A DNA stretch of 64,000 bases from JAKFWF01 sp031374115 (lineage in GTDB: Bacteria; Pseudomonadota; Alphaproteobacteria; Rhizobiales; Hyphomicrobiaceae): assembly GCA_031374115.1 (NCBI GenBank), contig JANMNO010000149.1, positions 1 to 64,000 of the forward strand, given 5' to 3'. The notes under the pieces are model-generated. The model made no database searches. It was not told where the DNA came from and was given only the letters and a program-made list of their open reading frames with translations. Made by a program: the position numbers and the translations under genes. Below, one piece after another: positions 8,668 to 16,361 of this stretch; the first letter of the stretch is position 1, and each line of letters begins with the position of its first letter.

Positions 8668-9100
8668 GTGAACGAAAAACGGGCTGATTACGCCCTCTAT
8701 TTTCCTCGCGCTTACATTCTCGCCGACAGCAAGCTCGCTGAAATGGCCGGCTGGGATCCGGCGATCCTGAAAATTGAGCTGCAGCATCTGACCCGCCTCG
8801 ACCTCGATTTCGAAGTCACAGTCCAATGGCCGAGACCGACGTCCTGCTCGGCGACGCCGTCCCCGGAAGTCGACCCGGCCGATGCAGTCCAGAGGTGGCG
8901 GTCGGACCTGCGGTGACCCATGCCGGTCTACTCGACGGCGAACGCGCGCAGATGGTGTTCACGGACTCGCCCTAAAACGTGAAGATCGATGGTCATGTGT
9001 GTGGCCTTGGCGGCGTCAAGCATCGTGAGTTTGCGATGGCGTCGGGCGAGATGAGTACGACCGAATTCAGTGCGGCGATGTCGGACGGAACTGTGGCGGC
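8668..9100 (+). pseudogene. Decayed ParB-domain/DNA methyltransferase gene
   Basis: Remnants in more than one frame align to the ParB-like nuclease/adenine-specific methyltransferase proteins common in rhizobia. About 8707-8820 reads RAYILADSKLAEMAGWDPA and IELQHLTRLDLDFEV, the end of the ParB-like part. After a frameshift near 8823 the sequence reads AETDVLLGDAVPG, GPAVTHAG and then MVFTDSP-stop-NVKIDGHVCGLG. The stop at 8973-8975 replaces the tyrosine of the catalytic D-P-P-Y motif (here D-S-P-stop). FAMASGEMS follows, then recognisable similarity fades. The N-terminal half and most of the methyltransferase domain are gone, so no active enzyme is made. Confidence 0.75.
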
Positions 9101-9295
9101 ACCAGCCCGGCTCGAACTAGTTAGGCTCGGATTACCTTTCGCCTCTGGTGAATTATTTCAAAGATGACAGTCACCGGAAAAGTGTATAGAGGTAAATCAA
9201 TCGGGGTCACACGCGAGCTCGACTACTCTTAATGAATATGTGTTCGCGTGTTACATTGTCGCGGCCCCAGCCACTCCAACTGTGGAGGCTAGGCG

Positions 9296-10201
9296 ATGGC
9301 GCCGTTGGACGTAATTCCGCCCGCACTGCCAACCGACGACTTGCCGGTGGTCCGATTATTGCGGGTCGAAGACCTCCGTGATGCGCTGCGAAAGGGCTTA
9401 GAAGATTTCTGGGCAATACCGACGCATGTCGTCTTCCTATGCTTGCTTTATCCGATAGTCGGCCTGCTGCTGTTCCGCATGACTTTCGTCTACGATTTGC
9501 TTCCATTACTTTTTCCACTAGCTGCCGGATTCGCGCTTCTTGGTCCGTTCACGGCAATCGGCCTTTACGAGATCAGCCGCCGCCGGGAGCTGGGCTTAGA
9601 CACCTCCTGGATGCATGCCTTCGACATCCTTCACTCGCCATCGTTGTTGCCGATCGTGGCACTCGGAGGTGTCTTGTTGGTGATATTCGGCACGTGGATT
9701 GCAGTTGCCAATGCGATCTATGTTGCGAACTTCGGTGACCAGCCGCTGACGTCTTTGCTCGCATTCGCCCGCCAGGTAATGACGACTCCTGAAGGCAGTC
9801 GGCTAATCATCATCGGCAACACAGTTGGTTTTGTATTCGCCCTTTTGACGGCCACTGTGAGCGTGATTTCGTTTCCTCTCCTGTTGGACCGTAACGTCGG
9901 CTTAGGGACGGCCGTACTGACCTCCGTGAAAGTTGTCTTGAAGAACCCAGTGGTTATGGGGACGTGGTTCTTCATTGTCGCGGGCGGGCTATTGATCGGG
10001 TCGCTCCCGTTACTCGTTGGACTGGCGGTCGTGTTGCCGGTCCTCGGGCATTCGACGTGGCATCTGTATCGCAAGGCGGTCGAGCCGGATTTGAGGCCAC
10101 GCCCGGAATACCATCCGCGACAGAAGGGCAAACGTTACGCCGCTGATTTTCCAATCTCTTTGTTTATTCGATCCAAAGACAAGGACGACCCATCGCCGTG
10201 A
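9296..10201 (+). CDS. DUF2189 integral membrane protein
   Basis: A 301-residue protein starting 9 bases after a good ribosome site (TGGAGG). Five to six hydrophobic segments are visible, including HVVFLCLLYPIVGLLLF and GNTVGFVFALLTATVSVISF. The segment FALLGPFTAIGLYEISRR is characteristic of DUF2189 proteins, which are often encoded next to cytochrome oxidase genes. No catalytic or heme-ligand pattern is evident. It lies 22 bases before the subunit II gene, so it is probably the first gene of the oxidase operon and may assist assembly or membrane insertion (inference). Confidence 0.8.
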   Translation: MAPLDVIPPALPTDDLPVVRLLRVEDLRDALRKGLEDFWAIPTHVVFLCLLYPIVGLLLFRMTFVYDLLPLLFPLAAGFALLGPFTAIGLYEISRRRELGLDTSWMHAFDILHSPSLLPIVALGGVLLVIFGTWIAVANAIYVANFGDQPLTSLLAFARQVMTTPEGSRLIIIGNTVGFVFALLTATVSVISFPLLLDRNVGLGTAVLTSVKVVLKNPVVMGTWFFIVAGGLLIGSLPLLVGLAVVLPVLGHSTWHLYRKAVEPDLRPRPEYHPRQKGKRYAADFPISLFIRSKDKDDPSP

Positions 10202-10223
10202 CGGCGGGAGGAGGATCTCGGAC

Positions 10224-11024
10224 ATGGCAGTCGCCATCATACTTGTACTGATTGCTGTTGGCTCGGTGGTGTTTCATATTTTTAGCCCATGGTGGTGGAC
10301 ACCGATCGCGTCGAACTGGCACTACGTTGATGACACCATCACCGCTACGTTCTGGATCACTGGTCTGGTCTTCACGGCCATCGTTTTGTTCATGGCCTAC
10401 TGTGTATTCCGCTTTCATCACGTGGAAGGGAGACGAGCGGAGTACGAGCCCGAGAACAAGAGGCTCGAGTGGCAATTGACCATCGCGACTACGATTGGCG
10501 TTGCAGCGATGCTGGCGCCCGGTCTGATCGTCTGGAACCAGTACATTACGCCGCCCGCAAATGCCACGGAAGTCGAGGTCGTGGGCCAACAGTGGCAATG
10601 GAGTTTCCGGCTCCCGGGCACGGACGGCCGGTTGGGTAAGGCAGATACCACTCTCATCGATTCCCGCAACCCGCTTGGAGTGAGCAAGAGCGATCCCAAC
10701 GCTCAGGATGATGTCGTGATCGAAAACGACGATCTGCATCTTCCGATCGGCAAGCCGGTAAAGCTGCTGCTCCGCTCAGTCGACGTTCTGCATAATTTCT
10801 ATGTCCCCCAATTTCGGGCGAAGATGGACATGGTTCCGGGTCTTGTTACGTACTATTGGTTCATTCCCACCAGAACTGGAAAATTTGAAATCCTCTGCGC
10901 CGAGTTATGCGGCGTAGCGCATTCGCGAATGCGTGGGATCGTCGTGGTCGACGAGGATGGCGATTACCAGACGTGGCTAGGCAAGCAACGAACCTTTGCG
11001 CAGGTGCTAGCCCGCGCGAAGTAA
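10224..11024 (+). CDS. coxM: Cytochrome c oxidase subunit II (CoxM-like)
   Basis: A 266-residue subunit preceded by GGGAGGAGGA. Two N-terminal membrane helices (about 3-20 and 43-63, plus a segment near 85-105) precede the periplasmic cupredoxin domain. All CuA ligands are present: the His in VDVLHNFYVPQF and the Cys-Glu-Cys-His-Met set in CAELCGVAHSRMRG. GQQWQWSFRLPG is the electron-entry aromatic region. It accepts electrons from cytochrome c and passes them to subunit I. The gene order that follows (I, two subunit III-like genes, IV) matches the coxMNOP alternative oxidase of Bradyrhizobium. Confidence 0.9.
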   Translation: MAVAIILVLIAVGSVVFHIFSPWWWTPIASNWHYVDDTITATFWITGLVFTAIVLFMAYCVFRFHHVEGRRAEYEPENKRLEWQLTIATTIGVAAMLAPGLIVWNQYITPPANATEVEVVGQQWQWSFRLPGTDGRLGKADTTLIDSRNPLGVSKSDPNAQDDVVIENDDLHLPIGKPVKLLLRSVDVLHNFYVPQFRAKMDMVPGLVTYYWFIPTRTGKFEILCAELCGVAHSRMRGIVVVDEDGDYQTWLGKQRTFAQVLARAK

Positions 11025-11144
11025 TGAGGGCGACGAGAAAACGACTGAGGTGGCCGCTCGGACGGACTGATCATGGACCACCCGATGTGAACCCGAGGCG
11101 GCTCGCGGTGACGGGCCTGTGAAAAACGGCAAGGAAGGACGGTC

Positions 11145-12950
11145 ATGTCCAATCACCCGACCAATCCAAGCATGATTGCCCCACCAGCCGAAGTCGGAGA
11201 TGTCGAGCTTTACCATTCCAGAAGCTGGTGGACGACGTACGTCTTCTCTCAAGACGCGAAAGTCATTGCGATCCAGTACTCGATCACTGCATTGGCGATT
11301 GGCTTGGTGGCCTTGGTGCTGTCCTGGCTGATCCGGCTGCAATTGGGGTTCCCGAGCACGTTCTCCTTCATCGATGCCAGTGCCTATTACCAGATTGTCA
11401 CCATGCATGGGATGATCATGGTGATTTATCTACTGACCGCGCTCTTCCTCGGCGGCTTTGGCAATTACCTCATTCCGTTGATGGTGGGGGCGAGGGACAT
11501 GGTGTTCCCATATGCCAACATGCTGAGCTACTGGATCTATCTGCTGGCCGTACTCGTGCTGGTCGCCAGCTTCTTCACGACTGGCGGCCCAACCGGCGCC
11601 GGCTGGACCTTGTATCCTCCGCAAGCCATTCTAGCAGGCACGCCCGGACAGGAATCCGGCATCGTCCTGATGCTTGTCTCGCTGTCACTGTTCATCATCG
11701 GGTTCACGATGGGCGGCCTGAATTACGTGGTGACGGTCCTGCAGGCACGGACACGGGGCATGACCTTGATGCGCATGCCCCTGACGGTCTGGGGCATTTT
11801 CACGGCCACCGTCATGGCGCTGTTGGCGTTTCCAGCCTTGTTGGTCGCATCGGTGATGATGCTGTTCGATAAGCTCCTAGGCACAAGCTTCTTCATGCCG
11901 AGCCTCGTTTCGATGGGCGAGAATTTGAAGTACGGCGGCGGCAGCCCACTGATGTTCCAGCATCTGTTCTGGTTCTTTGGCCATCCCGAGGTCTACATCG
12001 TCGCCCTGCCGGCATTCGGTATCGTTTCGGACCTGATCAGTACGCACGCGCGCCGGAATATTTTCGGCTATCGAATGATGGTGTGGGCGATCGTGATCAT
12101 TGCAGCGCTGAGCTTCGTAGTTTGGGCGCATCATATGTATGTGAGCGGCATGCGCCCGTCTTTCGGGTTCTTCTTTGCCGTCACCACCCTCGTCATTGCC
12201 GTGCCGACCGCCATCAAGGTCTACAACTGGGTCCTGACCCTTTGGCGAGGCGACATTCATTTGACGACGCCGATGCTATTTGCGCTCGGCTTCGTCGTCA
12301 CCTTCGCGAATGGCGGGTTAACGGGTCTTTTCCTCGGTAATGCCGTTGTTGATGTTCCGCTTTCGGACACGATGTTTGTCGTTGCCCACTTTCACATGGT
12401 GATGGGCGTGGCACCAATCATGGTGGTGTTCGGCGGCATCTACCACTGGTACCCGAAAGTCACCGGCCGAATGCTTGATGACGTGCTCGGAAAGTTGCAC
12501 TTTTGGGTCACGTTTATCGGTGCCTACGCCATCTACTTCCCGATGCACTACCTGGGGCTGTTGGGTGTGCCGCGTCGTTATCACGAGATTGGCGACATGG
12601 CATTCGTGCCACCGTCTGCGCACACCCTGAATGCCTTTATAACGATCGTTGTACTGATCGTCGGGGCTGCCCAGCTTGTATTTCTGTTCAACCTCGTGTG
12701 GAGCCTATTCAAAGGCAAGCCTTCTGGCCCGAATCCCTGGAATGCGACGACACTCGAATGGCAGACGCCGGAGACGCCGCCGGGACATGGCAACTGGGGC
12801 AAAGAGCTGCCGGTCGTTTATCGTTGGCCCTATGACTACAGTGTGCCCGGCGCGAGCGACGATTTCATTCCGCAGAACGTTCCAGCTAGCGCCGCACCGA
12901 CCTCGCCTTCAGCACCATATGGCGCCGGGCCTCCGGAGGACCGGCAATGA
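11145..12950 (+). CDS. coxN: Cytochrome c oxidase subunit I (CoxN-like, heme-copper oxidase)
   Basis: A 601-residue core subunit with about 12 membrane helices. The key residues are visible: low-spin heme His in TMHGMIMVIY and AHFHMVMG, CuB ligands in GHPEVYIVALP (with the Glu of the D channel and the cross-linked Tyr) and AHHMYVSGM, and the D-channel entry region NYLIPLMVGARDM. This places it in the A-type (aa3) proton-pumping oxidases that reduce oxygen to water. The ribosome site GGAAGGA lies 8 bases upstream. The Pro-rich C-terminal tail (about 30 residues) is low in similarity to other oxidases. Its stop overlaps the next start. Confidence 0.95.
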   Translation: MSNHPTNPSMIAPPAEVGDVELYHSRSWWTTYVFSQDAKVIAIQYSITALAIGLVALVLSWLIRLQLGFPSTFSFIDASAYYQIVTMHGMIMVIYLLTALFLGGFGNYLIPLMVGARDMVFPYANMLSYWIYLLAVLVLVASFFTTGGPTGAGWTLYPPQAILAGTPGQESGIVLMLVSLSLFIIGFTMGGLNYVVTVLQARTRGMTLMRMPLTVWGIFTATVMALLAFPALLVASVMMLFDKLLGTSFFMPSLVSMGENLKYGGGSPLMFQHLFWFFGHPEVYIVALPAFGIVSDLISTHARRNIFGYRMMVWAIVIIAALSFVVWAHHMYVSGMRPSFGFFFAVTTLVIAVPTAIKVYNWVLTLWRGDIHLTTPMLFALGFVVTFANGGLTGLFLGNAVVDVPLSDTMFVVAHFHMVMGVAPIMVVFGGIYHWYPKVTGRMLDDVLGKLHFWVTFIGAYAIYFPMHYLGLLGVPRRYHEIGDMAFVPPSAHTLNAFITIVVLIVGAAQLVFLFNLVWSLFKGKPSGPNPWNATTLEWQTPETPPGHGNWGKELPVVYRWPYDYSVPGASDDFIPQNVPASAAPTSPSAPYGAGPPEDRQ

Positions 12951-13603
12951 ATATCTTCCGCCAACTGACGGAGAAGCCGTGGCTGACACCGCAAAGCGTG
13001 GCCGCCGCACCATTACTTGTCCACAGCGTTAAGTCGACCAAAACGAAAGTCGGACTATGGCTGTTCTTATCGATTGTCACGGTGCTGTTCTTCCTACTGA
13101 TCGTGGCCTATGCGGGCCGGATGACGTTAGAGGATTGGCGGCCCGGTCCCACGTTCAACCTGCTATGGTTCAACACGCTGGCGCTTTTCGGATGCAGCGT
13201 TGCCATGCAATGGGCGACGGATGTCGCGCGCCGGGGAACAGTCGGAAACGCATGGTTCAGCCTGCTGGCCGGAGGGCTGCTTGCTCTCGTCTTCCTGGTC
13301 GGACAGCTGCTGGCTTGGCTGCAGTTGAGTGGCATGAGTAATTTCGGACTTGCGATACCCGCCGTCGCCTTCTTCTACCTCATTACCGGATTACACGCGC
13401 TGCATATCGCAGGCGGCCTGGTCGCCTGGAGCACAACGGTGGCCAAGATGTGGGAGGGCGACGACCCTGCAAAGATCCGGCAGAGCATCGAGCTGTGCAC
13501 TATCTATTGGCACTTCATGTTCGGGGTCTGGGTGGTGCTTTTCGTCTTGCTGTTCTCTGGCAACAACCTGAGCGCCGTGTTGGCCTTTTGCGGGCTCAAG
13601 TAA
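12947..13603 (+). CDS. coxO: Cytochrome c oxidase subunit III family protein (CoxO-like)
   Basis: A 218-residue membrane protein whose ATG overlaps the subunit I stop (ATGA). Features of heme-copper oxidase subunit III: KVGLWLFLSIVTVLFF in the first helix, QLLAWLQLS, FYLITGLHALHIAGGLVAW and the final YWHFMFGVWVVLFVLLF. Five hydrophobic helices. Subunit III stabilises the oxygen-reducing core and the proton-uptake path. It is one of two adjacent subunit III paralogues, the CoxO/CoxP arrangement of the Bradyrhizobium alternative oxidase. Confidence 0.88.
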   Translation: MNIFRQLTEKPWLTPQSVAAAPLLVHSVKSTKTKVGLWLFLSIVTVLFFLLIVAYAGRMTLEDWRPGPTFNLLWFNTLALFGCSVAMQWATDVARRGTVGNAWFSLLAGGLLALVFLVGQLLAWLQLSGMSNFGLAIPAVAFFYLITGLHALHIAGGLVAWSTTVAKMWEGDDPAKIRQSIELCTIYWHFMFGVWVVLFVLLFSGNNLSAVLAFCGLK

Positions 13604-13618
13604 AGAGGATCAACGCCG

Positions 13619-14326
13619 ATGGCAGACACAGGACCGGCACCCGAGCGACCTGCAGGCTGGCAAGGTATTGCCGCGGACTGGTCCTCTGACCAGCGGACAT
13701 TTAAGAATGTCCCGTGGGGGAAGGCCATGATGTGGGTCTTCCTCCTGAGTGACACCTTTATCTTCGGCTGTTTCTTGCTCTCGTATATGACGGTGCGAAT
13801 GTCAACGACCGTACCCTGGCCGAATCCAAGTGAAGTCTTTGCACTGACAATTGGCGGAAAGAGTATCCCGCTTATTTTGATTGCCATCATGACCTTCGTT
13901 CTGATCAGCAGCAGCGGGACGATGGCGATGGCCGTCAACTACGGCTACAGCCGCGATCGCCGCAAAACAGCGCTCTTGATGTTGGCGACCGCCGCCCTTG
14001 GGGCCGCATTCGTCGGCATGCAAGCTTTCGAGTGGAGCAAGCTGATCGCGGAAGGGGTGCGGCCTTGGGGCAACCCGTGGGGTGCACCCCAGTTTGGTTC
14101 GTCGTTCTTCATGATTACGGGCTTCCATGGCACGCACGTGACGATCGGTGTAATCTTTCTACTGATCATCGCGCGGAAGGTTTGGCGCGGGGACTTCGAT
14201 AAAGAGAGGCGGGGATTTTTCACCAGTCGGCGCGGCAACTACGAAAGCGTAGAGATCATGGGTCTTTACTGGCTTTTCGTCGACTTGGTGTGGGTATTCA
14301 TCTTTGCCTTGTTCTATCTCTGGTAG
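13619..14326 (+). CDS. coxP: Second cytochrome c oxidase subunit III family protein (CoxP-like)
   Basis: A 235-residue membrane protein 15 bases after the previous gene, with AGAGGAT as ribosome site. It has subunit III signatures: KAMMWVFLLSDTFIFGCF, QAFEWSKLIAEG, FFMITGFHGTHVTIGVIF and the end YWLFVDLVWVFIFALFYLW. It is clearly a different paralogue from the preceding gene, with the stronger subunit III match of the two (E in QAFEW, H in FHGTHV). The stop codon overlaps the ribosome site of the next gene, suggesting translational coupling. Confidence 0.9.
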   Translation: MADTGPAPERPAGWQGIAADWSSDQRTFKNVPWGKAMMWVFLLSDTFIFGCFLLSYMTVRMSTTVPWPNPSEVFALTIGGKSIPLILIAIMTFVLISSSGTMAMAVNYGYSRDRRKTALLMLATAALGAAFVGMQAFEWSKLIAEGVRPWGNPWGAPQFGSSFFMITGFHGTHVTIGVIFLLIIARKVWRGDFDKERRGFFTSRRGNYESVEIMGLYWLFVDLVWVFIFALFYLW

Positions 14327-14337
14327 GAGGGAACATC

Positions 14338-14685
14338 ATGCACGATTTAGCCGTACCGGCAAAAACGCGCGTCGAGGGGCAACAGCACCCGATCAAGGTT
14401 TATCTCGTGGTCTGGGTATGGCTCTTCATCCTCAGCACATTCTCCTACCTCGTTGATTATTTTCATGTGCAAGGACTTCTGAGGTGGTCGCTGATCCTCA
14501 TATTCATGATGCTGAAGGCAGGGCTGATCGTCGCCGTCTTCATGCACATGGCCTGGGAACGGTTGGCCCTGGCGTACGCCATCCTGCTCCCACCGTTGCT
14601 CGTGCTGGTATTCGTAGCGATCATGGTGTTCGAGTCCGATTACACGTTATTCACGAGGCAAATGTTTTTTGCGGCAGGCCCTTGA
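14338..14685 (+). CDS. Cytochrome c oxidase subunit IV family protein
   Basis: A 115-residue protein. The ATG at 14338 follows TAGGAGGG, which overlaps the preceding stop, so the longer in-frame start at 14290 inside coxP is rejected. Three hydrophobic helices (VYLVVWVWLFILSTFSYLVD, LILIFMMLKAGLIVAVFMHM, LALAYAILLPPLLVLVFVAI) match the prokaryotic subunit IV/COX4_pro type found beside quinol and cytochrome oxidases. It probably helps assembly or stability of subunit I; no catalytic residue is expected. Confidence 0.85.
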   Translation: MHDLAVPAKTRVEGQQHPIKVYLVVWVWLFILSTFSYLVDYFHVQGLLRWSLILIFMMLKAGLIVAVFMHMAWERLALAYAILLPPLLVLVFVAIMVFESDYTLFTRQMFFAAGP

Positions 14686-14730
14686 TGTCGCATGAGGCGG
14701 CTGGACATTCCTCTTGTAGGTGGGTAGGTC

Positions 14731-15633
14731 ATGCGGCTTTCCGAAATAGCGGACGCAAAAGCGCTCTCGACGAGGGAGTTCTTCGGTATCTTCAAACTGC
14801 GGATCGCGGCTTTTATCATGGTGAGCGCTGTTGCGGGCCTTGCCATTACACCTGGCACAATCCCTGCTGCTCCGCAGGTAGCGCTCCTGGCTTTGTCCGT
14901 CTTTCTCGCCGCAGCGGCAGCCGGCGCCTTCAATCAGTGGGCGGAGGCCGATCTTGACGCACGGATGGCGCGAACAGCCGGCCGTCCGTTTGCCAGTGGA
15001 CGGATTGCGGCGAGTTGGACGTGGTTCCTTGGGATCACGATGCTGCTTGCCGTCTCGTGCACGCTCGCGGCATTTGCGGCGAACGGATGGTCCGCCGTCT
15101 ACACGTTCCTGGGTGCCTTCACCTATGCGGTGATCTACACGCTGTGGCTCAAGCCTCGGACGTGGCTCAATATCGTCGTGGGTGGCCTCGCGGGAAGCTT
15201 CGCGGTTCTGGCGGGCGCGGCAGCGGTCGATCCGAACCTCGCGGCTGAGCCGGTGCTGCTCGCCATTGTCCTCTTCCTTTGGACGCCGCCGCACTTCTGG
15301 AGCCTCGCTATTGCGTTGCATGCGGATTACAAGGCCAATGTCGTGCCGATGTTGCCGGTCCTGATCGGCGATAGGCTTTGCGCCCGTGTCATTCTCGCGC
15401 ACGTGGTCGCGCTCTCCCTCATCTCGCTCATGCCGGCATTGTATGGTCGTGGTGCGATCTATTTCGCGTTTGCGGTGACGGGCGGCGCGATCTTCATCGC
15501 CACCAGCATTGTCTTGGTCGCCCAGCCCACCAAGAGACGCGCCATCCACAATTTCCTGGCGTCGATGCTGCAACTTATGTTGTTGCAGATCGGCACGATG
15601 CTCGATCGTTGGGTACTGGGAGCACTCGGATGA
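14731..15633 (+). CDS. ctaB: Protoheme IX farnesyltransferase (heme O synthase)
   Basis: A 300-residue UbiA-family prenyltransferase with about nine membrane helices. The first Asp-rich motif is NQWAEADLDARMARTAGRP (substrate Mg-pyrophosphate site) and a second conserved loop is LWTPPHFWSLAIALHADYK. It adds a farnesyl group to heme b to give heme O, the precursor of the heme A needed by the aa3 oxidase encoded just upstream. It is the last gene of the oxidase cluster, 45 bases after subunit IV. The heme A synthase gene (ctaA) is not here. Confidence 0.95.
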   Translation: MRLSEIADAKALSTREFFGIFKLRIAAFIMVSAVAGLAITPGTIPAAPQVALLALSVFLAAAAAGAFNQWAEADLDARMARTAGRPFASGRIAASWTWFLGITMLLAVSCTLAAFAANGWSAVYTFLGAFTYAVIYTLWLKPRTWLNIVVGGLAGSFAVLAGAAAVDPNLAAEPVLLAIVLFLWTPPHFWSLAIALHADYKANVVPMLPVLIGDRLCARVILAHVVALSLISLMPALYGRGAIYFAFAVTGGAIFIATSIVLVAQPTKRRAIHNFLASMLQLMLLQIGTMLDRWVLGALG

Positions 15634-15975
15634 GATCGCTTCCCCTGGCGTTGTCGCACCCAATTGGCTGTTCGTGCCGGTGGATTGTGACAATCTCCGG
15701 CACGGTCCATCGGCTTTCCCAAAACAACAGGGTTGATGCGGACGACCATCTGCATGATCAACGCCAGCTGGTCGCTTGCGATAGCAGATCTACGAGCCTT
15801 CAACTAAGCGGCCGTTGAACGTGGAGCCCAAAACCGGCCAAACCAGCGCCATTCCCGCGGCATTCAAGGCGCATGGTCGAGCGGAGAACATAGCCCGCGC
15901 CAAACCCGCCCATTTATCGGCGGGATTGAAGAAGATTTCTACCTTCTTATTGTTCAATATCAATAGGTTGCATAA
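15634..15975. other. 342-base intergenic region
   Basis: Lies between ctaB and the tRNA-Ser gene. Short frames exist on both strands but none has a ribosome site or sensible residues. Nothing else was recognised. Confidence 0.4.
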
Positions 15976-16066
15976 TGGCGGAGACGGAGGGATTCGAACC
16001 CTCGATACCCTTGAGAGGTATGACGATTTAGCAAACCGTTGCCTTCAGCCACTCGGCCACGTCTCC
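15976..16066 (-). tRNA. tRNA-Ser (anticodon GCU)
   Basis: On the minus strand the sequence begins GGAGACGTGGCCGAGTGG and ends with the matching 3' acceptor strand CGTCTCC, discriminator G and an encoded CCA (15976-15978). The D arm (GCCGAGTGG), T arm (GGTTCGAATCC) and a long variable arm typical of type II tRNAs are all visible. The anticodon GCT is at 16030-16032 with TTTGCTAAA context, reading AGC/AGU serine codons. Acceptor, T and anticodon stems pair fully. Confidence 0.95.
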
Positions 16067-16361
16067 TGCACTCCAATAATCCGGAGCGCAGTTTTGTATA
16101 TCACCGGTCAGCCGCAAAGCAACAGGAACCCGCGCCCGGTGGCAACTTTGGCTTCGCCAGCAAGACCTAACCAGAAATCGGCTTAAATTCCACGCTTTGC
16201 CATACTAGAAGCCATATTCTGCGCCAATCGATGCCAAAGCGCGATTGATGTCGATCTCGCGCATTGACGTTAGACCACCACCTGTGGGACGGAAACCACA
16301 GCGAAGTAAAATCGGGCGATCGACGCTTGCGATCGCCGTTGTTGCACCTGAGTGAAAAAAA

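Noticed and set aside
8473..8916. 147-codon frame after pstB
   Set aside because: It begins inside pstB in another frame and only partly covers the methyltransferase remnant.
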